Assembly (NCBI GenBank): GCA_024362935.1
Contig: JANCRA010000067.1
Coordinates: forward strand, 1,914,370-1,978,369
Reading direction: 5' to 3'
DNA: 64,000 nt
DNA from: Setophaga petechia
Lineage: Eukaryota; Chordata; Aves; Passeriformes; Parulidae
The translations under genes and the position numbers were made by a program. Positions 11,233 to 23,278 of the stretch are shown here, one piece after another (the stretch's first letter is position 1; the number at the start of each line of letters is the position of its first letter). The notes beneath the pieces are model-generated. The model saw nothing but the letters and a program-made list of their open reading frames with translations, was not told where the DNA came from and ran no database searches.

Positions 11233-14200
11233 GAATGGACTAGAGAGGAATGATCCTCTGAGTGTAAACATTTCACCAAGGCCACTTTTCCTTAATTTCT
11301 CATTAAACTCTCATAACAAATAGTGTTAGAAGCCCCACCAATGCCACAGTACATCTCCTCAGTTTGTTTTCCTTTCTTTTTTCACAAAGTGCATAAGATC
11401 AGACTTCGTTAAGATGATTCCTGCTTGACAAATCCACACTTGCCTGTTACTCATCTTTTTGCAGCCATGATGAGAGAGATTTAATTGTCATGTTTTATTC
11501 CCAAGGGTTCCAGGGCCCTGAGGAGCACACGTTGTATTTTCAGAAGCTGCTTAGTCACTGAAGAATGAAAATCCTTCTGCCTTTCAGCCAGACAAGTGTC
11601 CCCTGATCAAAGTGGCCTGTGGATGGATTCTGAGCACACATCAGGTGTGGGAAGATGTGGGGACCATATGGCATTGGGGGCAGTTTCAGCTGGTATCCAG
11701 TTAAACTTCACTCCCTGAGGGGTGTGGAACCACAAAGGTCTTTCTACACTGTTTGGTTTCCTGAGCTTTACCAGTTTTAATAATAATTAATTTAGTGAAT
11801 AGGTAATTTTAGTTAATTTTAATTTAACAGCTCAATAATTTTAAATGCTCAGTTCTTTTGGAAAGCAAGACTAAAGCTCATGTTGGTGGTGCAGTTGAAA
11901 ATTGATCCTGTAGTGAGTCTATACATTTCCAAATGAAATATTTACATCTATCTATATCTATATTTATATATATCTCTATTTGATATTTATCTACATCATC
12001 TTTACATCTATCATCTATCTATGCCTTTATGATATCAATGTATGCACATCAAGTGCATCAATTCAGAAGAAAAGATCTGTATTAGTCAGGACTTTTGACA
12101 GTGTTTGTCAAGTTTTAATGAAAACTCAACCCTGAGTCATGACAAAGACTGGTGGTAGAGAAAACTTCAATATTGCAATGGAGATGTTTACAGGAGCCAT
12201 GATCATGCCTTGGTGCTGTGGTGTAGGAACAACCCAAACCATCACTCCACACTTGTGCCCTTCTGACTTCACAGAAAAAGCCCAAATGTTTTCTCCCTGT
12301 ACTTTCTCAGATACACAATGGGAATCTGTAAATTCCCCAAATTCTTTGTAATGCCCCACGGGAACATGGCAGCCTAAGGAATGTTTAATCCCAGACAAAT
12401 GGTACCAAAATAACTGACTCTTAATCTCTGATATTCCTCCAGCTGGATTTCCAGCCCTCACAGCCCTGTGCATCTTTCCCAAGAGTAATTTCATGTTGGC
12501 TTCTTGGCTGAAGAACACCTTGGCTCTGTTCTCCTGCTTAATTTCAGCTCTTGGAGTCATTCAGTCAGAGAATTCCAGTCCTGTCTGCATTTTTCTGCTC
12601 TACTGCTCCTGACATCACTGATTGACAACCCAGGGCACAGGACTGAGCATGGAGGGAGAGCTCCTTGCATGGCACATGGAATTTGGCCACTCCTTCATTA
12701 CTTTGGATAAAAGGATCAGAAATTTCAGTTTAAATGTATAAAACATCTTGATTCTATTTTTTCAGGATTGTAGGGTATCTAGCATGCAGATTTTAAGAGA
12801 TTTCTACTTATGTACACCACTGATATTTGGTCTTTTTTCTTACTTGGCTTATTCACTACTGAGTATTCTCTATCAAGGAAAGTCAGTGTTAAATGACTTT
12901 CACTATAATCAGATAAAAGTATTTCTTACAGTTAAATACAGCCAGAGAAAGACTGTCCAGCCTTGGATAAAATGGCTGTAGGTCTCCAAAGGAGCTGATG
13001 TGCTCCTTCCAGGAAAAGTGCACTTCTTTGGTTTCTGTTTCTTAGGGAAGAGGTTGGTTGGATGTTTGGGATTTTTTCCCTTCTGATTTTAATTTTTTTT
13101 TTTACCTCTAAAGCCTGAAAATGAATGTTGGAGTTGGGAACAAAGCTGCAAACATCAAGCAGACTTGTGCTAAATCCCTAAACACACTCTGCAGTCGTGA
13201 TGGACCAAATACCTGATGAGAGCAAAGGGGTCAGGGGAATGTCCCTCAGGAATTTCCATTGGATATCCAGTGCTCTCACATCCCAGCTTTTAGCTGTCCA
13301 CAATTTCAATGTCCAGCTGAAGCATTCTCTGCTCCATGTGAAATGATACAGGAGAAATGAACACCCAACTCACACCACCCTATGTAAGATTTATTTTATA
13401 TTTCTCCCCACTGATTATTGAGGTAATCTCATTCCACATCCACACTTCTGCTACTAAAACAATTTTATTTATTAGTTAATTGAACTCTATATTAAAATTC
13501 ACCAGTGTGGTTAGTGTCTTCAACCTGCTGAAAGCTTGGCTTGGAATATGTTCTGCTTAAAAACACTTAAGTGTAGCCTAAATTTACAGGTGGCCAGTTT
13601 AAATCTCTTTATTCTTGTGCCAGAAACGTCTTTCTTGTCTTTTCACAATAATTAGGAAAAATTACTGACACAGTTGATGATTCTCCAGCTGAGAAATGGG
13701 ACAACATGAAAGCACCAAGAGATGTCTGAATGAAGTGTGTGTGTTGGCAAAGTCAGTTTTCTTTTTGCCTTGAGATTTTCTTTTATTCTGCTGAAGCCAA
13801 TAATAAGATCATGAAAGGCAGAACTAATCTTCCATACTGCTTTGAAATCTTCACTTTAGGTTCAGTTTTGCTTTCTCTAAGGGAAGACTTTCAGACACTA
13901 AGATTTTTCTTTATCCTGCCAGTTTTCAATGTTTGTCATTCCACACATGGAATAGTTCCTTCTATGAATTCCACAGATTCAGAGGGTCCATCTCAACAGC
14001 ACTTGGAGAAACCTCTTAGAAGGATTTCAAGAATAAAGTGCCTTGTCCTTTCTTTATTCTGATGCTTCCACATTAATGCTGTTACAGAGGAAGTTAATTA
14101 AAGATGAAGGGCTGGCAATGTATCTGAGATCTTGTTGCAGAGAACAATTGATGGGAGCAGATTTTCAGCTGATTTAAACAGTGAAAAAGGAGATTTGACT

Positions 14201-15274
14201 CTCTGAAAAACGAGATTTGACAATGTGGGTCAGCAGGGCTCCAGGGACACAATCTTCCTTTCAACTTGTTACAGACTCTGCAGTAATTAGAGTCCATGAG
14301 GAAAGAATAAAATGTGTGTGTGCAAAGGATGATAACACTTGATATCAGTTTTGAGGAGTCATAAAAATTCTTCTTCTTTGTTCTTTTCTCTTTTCAGAGG
14401 AATGTGCTGAGATTATATTGACATATCTTAACTCCTTGTAATAAGGGGAAAAAGCCACTGTAGAAAATAAAAAACTTTCAGAGCTGATTTTTACAGAAGT
14501 CACATTTATTCTGAAGCAAAATCTATTCACTCCATGCTTGGCATATTTAATAATTTAGAGATGTAGTCTAAACCAACCGAAGAAAAATAAACTTGCAATA
14601 AATATAAGACAGGGATAAAGGTATAAAGTCATTTCAGACTATTTAATTTACCCTGAAATATAAATGTTAACTTTGTCTTTCCTGCATAGCTTGTTATTTT
14701 CAAAGTTTCCTTTGTTAATCAGGGATTGTCAATCATTCAGACTCGTGGAAAAATCCAAACAAGACAAAAGAAATACTTGGAGTCTTTCAAAAAATAAATA
14801 TACATGGCTTGAACTCCTGGAACTTGTGCTGGTGCTCCAGGGCTCCACTTTGCCCATCAGCATTCCTGCCCAAAGATTTGCCTGCTGACATTTACATGAG
14901 GAGGTGGCATTTGCTTTTGGGGAATGCGTTTGGTGTCACGTATTCTTTGCAGTAACTCTTTTGTGATGGCATGTAAAGGTCATTTCTGCAGAGCAGGGAC
15001 ATTTGTAAACTTCCTGGGAGAGGATATGGGCATGAATAGGAAGGATATAGTTTGTCTGAAAACTGCTGTTTTTCCCTCACACATTCCCCCGTTTTTTCTT
15101 TCTTATTTTTCCCCCTGGTTTCTTTGTAGGAAGCCAGTAGGAGTAAAATTTTTTCCAACAAAATAATTTCTGCACTGTGGTACAGCAGAGTTTCTTGGAA
15201 AAAATAAATATATATATATCTTAGTTAGAAAATTACAAATTAATTTTGCTTGTGAAAAGCCAATTATTCTGATT
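11233..15274. other. Unique AT-rich sequence, no gene seen
   Basis: No gene or recognised mobile element apart from the TATC microsatellite. Frames such as 12126-12560 (144 codons, minus) and 13730-14062 have no recognisable domain. Confidence 0.45.
11941..12024. repeat. Imperfect TATC/CATC microsatellite
   Basis: An interrupted (TCTA)n-type tract with CATCTATC runs. It is flanked by unique AT-rich sequence. Confidence 0.75.
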
Positions 15275-15362
15275 TGCCCAGAGAAGCTGTGGCTGCCCCA
15301 TCCCTGGAAGGGTCCAAGGCCAGGTTGGGCAGGGTTTGGAGAAACCTGGTCTGGGGTTGTCC
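15275..15362 (+). mobile_element. Short CR1 fragment
   Basis: The internal part of the CR1 3' region is present ('gcccagagaagctgtggctgccccatccctggaagggtccaaggccagg', then 'agaaacctggtctgg'). It lacks both the tail and more 5' sequence. Confidence 0.75.
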
Positions 15363-15554
15363 TCTACAGACATCCAATGTGATTATAGCTATCCCTGAGC
15401 ATCCCAGCTGGCTCCATCTGTCAGCTCTTCTGGATCCTTCAAACATCCTAAGGCATTTCAAACAGCTCTATTAAAATTTGTATTGCAGATAATGAAGTTT
15501 AATTGCTCCGTTTGTGTTTTTTAAGCCTGGTTATCTTGATAAGAAGATATGTTT

Positions 15555-15665
15555 ATTTATACTGTTATATTGATATCAATGTAAATGTATTTATATATAA
15601 ATATATTTTATATTTTTATGGGTTTATACTTTTATATTTATATCTTTACATATTTATATTAAAAT
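15555..15665. repeat. AT-rich low-complexity tract
   Basis: TATTTATA and TTATAT words dominate. No regular unit. Confidence 0.6.
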
Positions 15666-16116
15666 CATGTTGATACCAATGAACTGTGTAATAAATGCTC
15701 AATACAGAGGGTCAGTAGCACCAATAGATCCTGAGAAGTTACTGAGCTCATCTCAAAGTCCCAACGTGTTTGTTTATTGAATCACTCTGTAAGCTCCACT
15801 AATTACACTGACTGGGGTTTTAATTACTGTCAGGAGAATATAAATGCCTCACCCACATGGAGATATCTGCATCTATTGCCTGAATGTAAACACCCAAATC
15901 TTGAGCTGAATCTCCACCCAAGAGCTTTCCTTCCTCTCTATTCCCAGATGATGGAATGACCTGAGCTCTGGTTATTGATTAAATTCACACTGCAATAGGT
16001 TCCTGTGTCAGATTTGACTTTTCAGGGTCAGCTTGTAAAGGGTTTTGCTGGTGCTGGGGCATGTAAGCTGAGAGTGACAAAAATCCCCCTAAAATTCTTC
16101 CTTAGAACTGACCTGG
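15666..16116. other. Unique sequence, no gene seen
   Basis: Nothing recognisable. A 60-codon frame at 15777-15959 is unsupported. Confidence 0.4.
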
Positions 16117-17440
16117 TGTTGTGGTTTTGCATGGGAAATATTTAGGGAAGTAATGTAAAGCTTTTTTTTTCTCTACTGTTTTATTTCTTTACATTGTCAA
16201 TGAGAAAAAAAAAAGTTATGGGAAGAAAAAAAGTGTTATAAAAATTTAATCCTAATTTGCATTACTCTTTCTTTTAATTACTGTTAATGTTAACATTAAT
16301 GTTACATTAACATTAATTTTTTATACCCTTTTCAAGTTTTAATTTTACTTTACCTTTAAACCTACTTTACCTTTGTCCTAATCCCACCTCACAACAAGAA
16401 GTAAAGACACTAATAATTAACTAACACTAAAACCCACCACACTCATTAATACACCAGCAGAAAAAAAGTCAAAATTAACAAAATCTCATATTAGCAAACC
16501 AAAACCACTACCCAAAATTAGTGTTTCCACCCAATTCCAAACTAAAACCACCACATCTGCAAAAACACCATTGTATTCCTGGCATATAGATAAAAAAGAC
16601 TAAAAAGAATGAATTATTTATTCATTTCTGCCTTTGTATTTCTAAAGAAATAATGGAGCAGATGCCAGCTGAGGACAAACTGTTTTCTTGGGAGAATTTG
16701 GGTTCCCATTTACAACTTCTGCCCACGGACAGAAAGGAGAGCAACTCCAGCTCATCTGGGGCATTGTCCTGGGTTGTAAAATATGTGTGTATTTTATTGC
16801 CATCTGTCAGAGCTGGGGCAGTTCTCTGCTGTTCCTGGGGCAGTTTTTTCTTTCTCTCTCCCCCAGCCAACCCTCCCTGCAGGAGATCTCTGCTGTCCAT
16901 GGCCACTGAGTGTCCCTGCAGGGCTGATCCCATTCCCCCATCCCATGGGGAGATGCTGCGCCCAGGGCAGGAGCCAAGCATTCCTACCTGGATCCAAGCT
17001 GAGCCTGGCCCAGCACAGCAGCCTTTGCCCCCTGCATTGCCAGAGGAGCAGCTTTCTGCTGCCCTGCATGGCCAGAGGGAGCCCAGGCCCATCTGCAGCA
17101 GCCCTGGAGCTGCAGAGGAAAACTCCCCCCTTGTGCAGGATCCCTGCTCCAGCAGAACCACAGCTGGCACTGCAGGAGGGCTGAGCCCCCCTGGGATGGG
17201 GCTGGGACACCACCCTGGCACACAGGGGGCAGGGACTGCTCTCACTCTGGGAGTGGTTTGTTTTGTATCACTGCAGTTTTAATTTTCCTATTAAAGAACT
17301 GTTACTCCTACTCTCATCTCTTTGCCTGAGAGTACCTTAATTTCAAAATTATAATAATTTGAAGGGAAGGGGTTACGTTTTCCATTTCTAGGGAGGCTCC
17401 TGCCTTCCCCGACAGAAACCTGTTATTTCAAACCAGGACA
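16117..17440 (+). mobile_element. Solo LTR, family F, long ERVL-like
   Basis: The block starts TGTTGTGGTTTTGCATGGG and ends TTTCAAACCAGGACA, about 1.3 kb, with the TG...CA ends of an LTR. The left half is AT-rich and includes a 16-bp self-palindrome TTAATGTTAACATTAA (16284-16299). The right half is GC-rich (about 16800-17240). Frames of 207-209 codons on both strands in the GC-rich half reflect composition. The start resembles ERVL-type (class III) bird LTRs, which is a family judgement from memory. I see no clear target duplication. Confidence 0.6.
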
Positions 17441-17600
17441 CCTCTGTAGACCTCTGGCTGGGCCTTATAACAAGCACAGGGAATTTCCTTTCTCCTGCCC
17501 ACAGCAGGGCTGCCAGGCCTGGTTCTGATGTAAAACCCTGCTCAGAGCACAGTCTGAGAACAGGATCAGCTCCTCTTCTGACTGTCAGTGATTTGTTTCC

Positions 17601-17618
17601 TTTTTTTTTTTTTTTTTT
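17601..17618. repeat. Poly-T run of 18
   Basis: A homopolymer directly upstream of the second partial family-F copy. On the opposite strand it is poly-A, so it could mark a retroposed end. Confidence 0.8.
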
Positions 17619-17791
17619 GTACAATTGCATTTTTATTTTTCCTAGTAAAAAACTGTTATTCCTATTCCCATGTTTTTGCCTGAGAGCCCCTTAATTCCAA
17701 AATTATAATAATTCAGAGGGAGGGGATTTACATTTTCCATTTCAAGGGAAGCTCCTTCCTCAGCAAACACCTGTCTTTTCAAACCAAGACA
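17619..17791 (+). mobile_element. Partial second copy of LTR family F 3' end
   Basis: This repeats the last ~175 bp of the LTR at 17267-17440. Shared blocks include 'ttaattttcctattaaagaactgttactcctac', 'aaaattataataatt' and 'tttcaaaccaagaca'. The two copies lie about 180 bp apart in the same orientation. Confidence 0.75.
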
Positions 17792-18493
17792 GGCATCAAT
17801 ATCTCAGTTTTGAACCCCTGGAAGAGGTGATGAAATTTTTTTCCCTGATTGCTACAGTCCTGTACAGCTATTGTCAAAAACTCAGTGTTTACAGCCCCCC
17901 ATGCCAAAAGGGGAAAATCTCTTGGTCATTTTTATAAACTTGTCTTTTGGGAGAGTCCAGAAAATCAGCTTTTGCTGTTGTCATGCAGAAGAAAGAGGAG
18001 CCATGTAGCAACAAGACTAGTTCTAGATAAATGATAATTATTGCATCTTAGTCTGTGGAGAAATAAATTACACCACAAGTAAAGCTAAAACTGGCTGCTC
18101 ATGGGGTAGAAAATCATTCTGGTTTAGAGCAGGCATAGAAATTATGGACTCTACAAAAATATCATTTGATCCTCAGATAAACATTCTGAACCCCAGTGGT
18201 TATCCCATCTTCTACAGAATGAAACTGGAGGGTTTGCATGTCAATTCTTACACATTGTTCCTTCGATTTTTGGGATGAGTTCTGATGTCCTAAAGATCCT
18301 GAAAAGTCCGAATTTTTTTTTTTTAACATATAAACCAATTAAGAATGACTACTCAAATATCTGTTCTGGGAGGGCTCATTTCAGTCAAGTAGGTGTAATC
18401 TTATTATTTCCCATCCTCAAGCTACCTGGCTCACATGGAATCTCTATTCTTTCTAGTATTTCTTTTTTTAAATGTTTTTTTCTGCACTGTGTC
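17792..18493. other. Unique sequence, no gene seen
   Basis: No recognisable repeat or coding feature. Frames are 61-98 codons without known motifs. Confidence 0.4.
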
Positions 18494-18632
18494 CAAGGCT
18501 GCAATGTAATTAACAGCAGGTATGTGTCTGATGTCAGAGCACTTCTAATTTTGCCCAAAAAACAAGGCTGAAATGTAATTCACATCATGTATGTGTCTGA
18601 TGCCAGAGCACCTCCAGTTTTGGCCAAAAAAG
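18494..18632. repeat. Tandem duplication, period 70 bp
   Basis: CAAGGCTG(C/A)AATGTAATT begins at 18494 and again at 18564. Both copies continue with 'tatgtgtctgatg(t/c)cagagcac' and end near 'gcccaaaaaa'. A two-copy local duplication with about 85% identity by eye. Confidence 0.85.
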
Positions 18633-19175
18633 CATCATTTAGGAGGCATCAGAACTTTTGCAAACTACATTAAAGTCATATCATTAAGCAGTGAATGAAC
18701 AGAGAAAAAAAAAATAAAAAGAGTAGAAGAACCAGGTAATGAATCTATAGCAATAAAGATTTTTCAGCTGTGGAATGAAATGCAAACAGATAAAAGGGAG
18801 GGGTGGTCAGTTAAAAATGTTTAAATGTAGAATTAATCCATTGTTAGACTGAGCTGTTTTCAAATTTATTTTTTTTCACATTAGTTTTGTTAAGTGATTA
18901 AAAAAGATAAAATTGAAACTACCAACAATTTCTGAAAATTATTTCTCTTACTGCTGCCTTGGAAACCATTACAGATCCCCTAATTTTGAAGGATTTATAT
19001 AAAGAGATTTTGTTTTTACTTATTTTCCACTCTGAAGCCAGAAAGACAGAACCAGATGAGTTGTTCAAGTTCCAGAAAGTAATCAAAACACCAGAAAGTG
19101 CTTTTAGAAGTTGGAGTATATTTGTTATAATGTGTGAGCATACCCAAAAAATTATACTGAAAAATATCAAATATC
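18633..19175. other. Unique AT-rich sequence, no gene seen
   Basis: Nothing recognised. Confidence 0.4.
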
Positions 19176-19593
19176 TATAGCATTCACATTCCCTGAAAAT
19201 AATCCTTTCATCCAGGATTTTTCTCCTGGGAAGCTGAGAAACCTCAGAGAAAAAGGAAAACAATTGTTGTCTCATTTGCTTCTCCTGTGTTGTGCTCACA
19301 TGTGGAATGTGTTTGGAGAGTGTTTACCCACAGGTGATTGTTTCATTGGATTCTGCTGTGAGTTGTTTTCACTCTTTGGCCAATCAGGGCCAAGCTGTGT
19401 CAGGACTCTGGAAAGAGTCAGGAGTTTTCATTATTATCTTTTTAGCATTTTGCTAAGTATCCTTTCTCTAGTATACTTTAGTATAGCATTCTTTAATACA
19501 ATACAGTATCATAAAATAATAAATGAGCCTTCTGAGAACATGGAGTCAGATTCATCATTCCTGCCTTTGTTGGGACATTCCCAGCAAATACAA
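19176..19593 (+). mobile_element. Solo LTR, family B copy 1
   Basis: The block starts TATAGCATTCACATTCCCTG and ends CAGCAAATACAA. It is homologous throughout to 35233-35655 and, inverted, to 46729-47175. It has a CCAAT box in 'ttggccaatcagggcc' (19377-19392), an AGTATAG-rich stretch and the 'cataaaataataaa' A-rich signal near the 3' end. The first base pair departs from the TG consensus. The target duplication is unclear. Confidence 0.8.
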
Positions 19594-21671
19594 GATCAAT
19601 CTTTTAGAATGGGGTCATTGTGAAATTCTCTGATTCTCTTTTCCCTCCGAGAGGATGAGATGGTTCCTGTTGGCAACAAGAGACCCTGAGGAGAGCATCA
19701 TCCTCCCACACATCAGGGTACAATCCATGGTAAATCTCAATTTCTTGATTGCTGATTCTGTTTGCTGGGCTTTTCTAGAGGTTCAGTTTTGGGGAGGTTT
19801 ATGTCCTTTTCTCATTTTTTATTTATAAGCAAGAAACATTTTTGGTTCATGTTGGTGTATCATTGGTCTTACAATCCTTTTCTCTTACTGTTCATAAATA
19901 TTTTCACTATTTAAATAGTTTCATTATCAATAATGAGGTTTTTCTTATGGTGGAGAAAACAGGAGGTTTGCAAAAATATATCTGTAAAACTCTGCAGGAG
20001 TAAGATCCAAACCACAGAACAGAACTACAGAACTTAGAACAGGACTCAACATCCTCTTGAATACCTTCTGTTGTTTCTCTATTTATATATATATATATTT
20101 TTTTTTTTGCCATTCCTTACATAAAGTTTTCAAAGCTGTCTCAAGCATCAACTCCACTCAAGGCTTGATAATGGAATTTCATATAATTTCATTCCTTTTT
20201 CCCTGTTGAATTTCCTTTGTGCTTTCTTTCCCTTCCCTTCTTTATCACTCTTTCAGAGGTTTAGGCTAAGCCATAATTTTATTTAGCTTTATTTATACCA
20301 AGTAATTTCCTTATTTTATTGTCTTTGCCATAAGGACTACAAGGGAGCCCTTACTTTTGTTTAATGTCAGCGAAGTTGAACATGTCTTTTTACCTTTAGG
20401 CACAGAATTTTCAATATTTACCACAGCTGCAACAACTCAGTTATGGGAAACATGGGAGGAAAAAAGTAATTAACACAAAAAGAAAATGGTAAAAATATCG
20501 AGAAGGAAAGGGAAGACAATGGCTTGGAAGCCAATATAAATAATAATTATAAAGAAAGACAGTAAAAGTCATTATAATACAAATTTCCCAGCCAGCAGAC
20601 AAACTGATCTGAATTTTTTTATCAATAGATCTATGAGTTGTGAAGGAATGTGAGAGAGAGGCACATTTCAGTTTGGAAACACAGTCAAGATTTTGATAAT
20701 TAGATTTTTGTCACACTTGGCCTAATCATTCATGTGTGCTTTGAGCAATACAGGCTGCCTTTCATTAAAAACAAATATTATCAGCACAGCATTGTTTTGT
20801 GGCCCAAAAAAAAAAGGTCTCATGTGTGATAATCTTTAAAATGAGTATTTTTCTTTTCTTGAAAATACAACCTGTGCAAGAAATGTGGACCCAACTTTAA
20901 TGGGAGAAAGACCAAATTAAATAAAAGTTTGCAATTTGGACAGAATTGAGTATTTTTTTTTTCTTTAAAGACTTCAGGTGACTTTGGACTAAGACATGTG
21001 ATTATCTGTCTCTACTGCTCCCAAGGCCTGGAAATTAAATACTCAGCATATTGCAGTTGAATGAACCTCGTTTAACTCGGGCAAAAAGTATAAAAATCAT
21101 ATTTTATTAATGTGAATAAGAAGAGAGGAGATACATTTTTGTTGTTTGCTTTCTGTAGCTCTTTCAAGTCACAGCCAGTCCCTAAACTATGCCAGGTTTT
21201 TGCTGAGGGAGCATATTTTTAATATTTGGTGATTGTTTAAAAAAAAAAGTTTTAGCTGCTGAAAATGAAAAAGCTCAATGTATTTTCACCTTCATGGTTC
21301 CCAGTTTACAGCAGGAAGAGTGACAGAGAATGCAAAAGAAAAGAAAAAAAAAAAAAGAAGAAAGAATTTTTTTTCTTGGCCACAGTAAAAAGCTTATAAA
21401 TGTAATCAGGGAGAACTTTAAAGGAAAAAAAAACAACATGGCAAGATAAGAGTTGTTTATTGTATCAAAGGAAGGCAGGTGGAGACAGGCTGAACATCAC
21501 CAGGTGAATTCCAGGAAGGATAAACTGTTCCAGGCAGTAAAGGCTGAGAAACACGTGGACATCAACTGGAACTGGGAAGAAAATTTATATCCATCAAAAC
21601 ACTGAGTTCCTGAAAAGGCTCATAGGAGAGTGTGGAAAGTGAAAAAAGTTGTGTTGCTTTGAAGGATGAAG
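19594..21671. other. Unique AT-rich sequence with homopolymers, no gene seen
   Basis: Contains a TATA run plus poly-T at 20085-20109 and several A runs (20803-20815, 21341-21357). No gene or mobile-element family recognised. Confidence 0.4.
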
Positions 21672-21995
21672 ATCTGTGAGAAAGGAGCCTACAAGGAACG
21701 GGGAGAGGGACTTGCTCCAAGCACAGGACAAGGAGGAATGGCCTTCAACTGATGGAGGGGAAATTTGGATGGGATATTGGGAACAAATTCTCCCCTGTGA
21801 GGGTGGGCAGACCCTGGCACAGGTGCCCAGAGCAGCTGTGGCTGCCCCTGGATCCCTGGCAGTGCCCAAGGCCAGGTTGGATGGAGCTTGGGACAATCTG
21901 GTCTACTGGAAGGTGTCCCTGCCTGTGGCAGGGGGTGGAAGGAGATGATCTTTAATATCCCTTCCTACCCAAATCATTCTATGAATCCATAAATC
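21672..21995 (+). mobile_element. CR1 LINE 3' end, first of an adjacent pair
   Basis: Runs from 'gaagatctgtgagaaaggagcc' through 'gatattgggaacaaattctcccctgtgagggtgggcag' to the tail 'tacccaaatcattctatgaatcc'. Truncated at the 5' side with no coding sequence. Confidence 0.85.
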
Positions 21996-22039
21996 ACATT
22001 TGCAGATGAACATGAGAGGATGAGGCCATTACCAGGCCT

Positions 22040-22222
22040 CAGGGTGCCCAGAGCAGCTGTGGCTGCCCCTGGATCCCTGGCAGTGCCCAAGGCCAGGCTG
22101 GACAGGGCTGGGAGCACCCTGGGACAGTGGGAGGTGTCCCTGCCATGGCAGGGGTGGCACTGGATGGACTTCAAGGTCTCTTCCAACCCAAACCCTTCTG
22201 TGACTCAGTGATTCCCTGAATG
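22040..22222 (+). mobile_element. CR1 LINE 3' end, second of an adjacent pair
   Basis: A shorter CR1 end in the same orientation starts about 45 bp after the previous tail. It shares a 50-bp identical core ('cccagagcagctgtggctgcccctgg...') with it and ends 'caacccaaacccttctgtgactcag'. It is either an independent insertion or a local copy. Confidence 0.85.
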
Positions 22223-23062
22223 ACACTGCAAGGTGGGTGCTGAAGCTGAGCACTGAGACACCAGGTTATGCTCCAAGCTGGTGCTCCTAAGGCAACATAA
22301 ATTCCTTTTCCCCCCTCATTTTATCTCTGGATACTTAAATCGGTGCCACAGGTATTTTCTTTCTTTATTTTTTTTTTTTAATTGGCAAAACTGAATGAGT
22401 CACAGGATTAGAGACTCTTCTCCTGTCTCTCTAAGATGAGTAAAGAAACTCTTCAGATAAGGAAATTCAGAATGCTGAACTCTCTTAGTGGCAACCACTT
22501 GTGCTTTCAAGGACAAGGACTCTCTGCATGGGATCTATGCTGCCTTCAGGAAATGATATTTCCACTTCAGCCCCTTGTTTGGTTCAACCACTCATCACTG
22601 TTTCTTACATTAGCAATAGCCTTGGAAAAAACTTTCTTCAACATTTTCAATGGGGACTGGGAATTAAGCACGACTCCCTGAAGGCTGGAATAAAATAATC
22701 TGTAGGGATCCTTCCTACCCCAGCCAGTCTGAGATATGATTCTTGTCCCCTGCCCAAGGCTGAAAGCAGCACTTAAATGCCATCTAAGGTCAAGGACTTA
22801 GGAAACAAAGTCCCAGACTGGTTTATCTGAATTTCATTTACAGTAGCACAGAAATGATATTGGCTAAAGTAGAAGGAGGCAGAAACCCAAGAAGAAGAAC
22901 TTAAAACTTATGATTTCATCTTGCCATGCTAAAATACCATTTCTCCTACAGAGTAAAAATTCAGAAATAGGACAAAAAAGTTTCATTTAATAGGAAGAGG
23001 ATAAGAAAAGTTATTAAAAATCAATTGTTTTGCTCCTGCAACACGACACACATATTTATGAT
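22223..23062. other. Unique sequence, no gene seen
   Basis: Nothing recognised beyond a poly-T stretch near 22367-22379. Confidence 0.4.
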
Positions 23063-23222
23063 GACCATAGAATCATGGAATGATCATGGAGTCATTGAAT
23101 GGTTTGACTTGGAAAAGATGGTAAAGATAATTTCATTCCAACTACTGTCATGGGCAGGGATGCCTTTCACTATCCCAGGTTGCTCCAAACCCTGTCCTTG
23201 GACACTTCCAGGCATAGTGTCT
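23063..23222 (-). mobile_element. CR1 LINE 3' tail
   Basis: The inverted tail 'gaccatagaatcatggaatgatcatggagtcattgaatgg' shows an expanded CR1 terminal octamer. It is followed by 'catgggcagggatgcctttcactatcccaggttgctcc' and 'ggacacttccagg'. Confidence 0.85.
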
Positions 23223-23261
23223 GTCTGTCTCCACAGATAAAAGATACTCAGTGCCAAGATC

Positions 23262-23278
23262 TTTTTTTTTTTTTTTTT
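23262..23278. repeat. Poly-T run of 17
   Basis: A simple homopolymer. Nothing links it to a retroposed gene. Confidence 0.8.

Noticed and set aside
16622..17282. 207- and 209-codon frames on opposite strands
   Set aside because: Both lie in the GC-rich half of an LTR and overlap each other. They show no domain.
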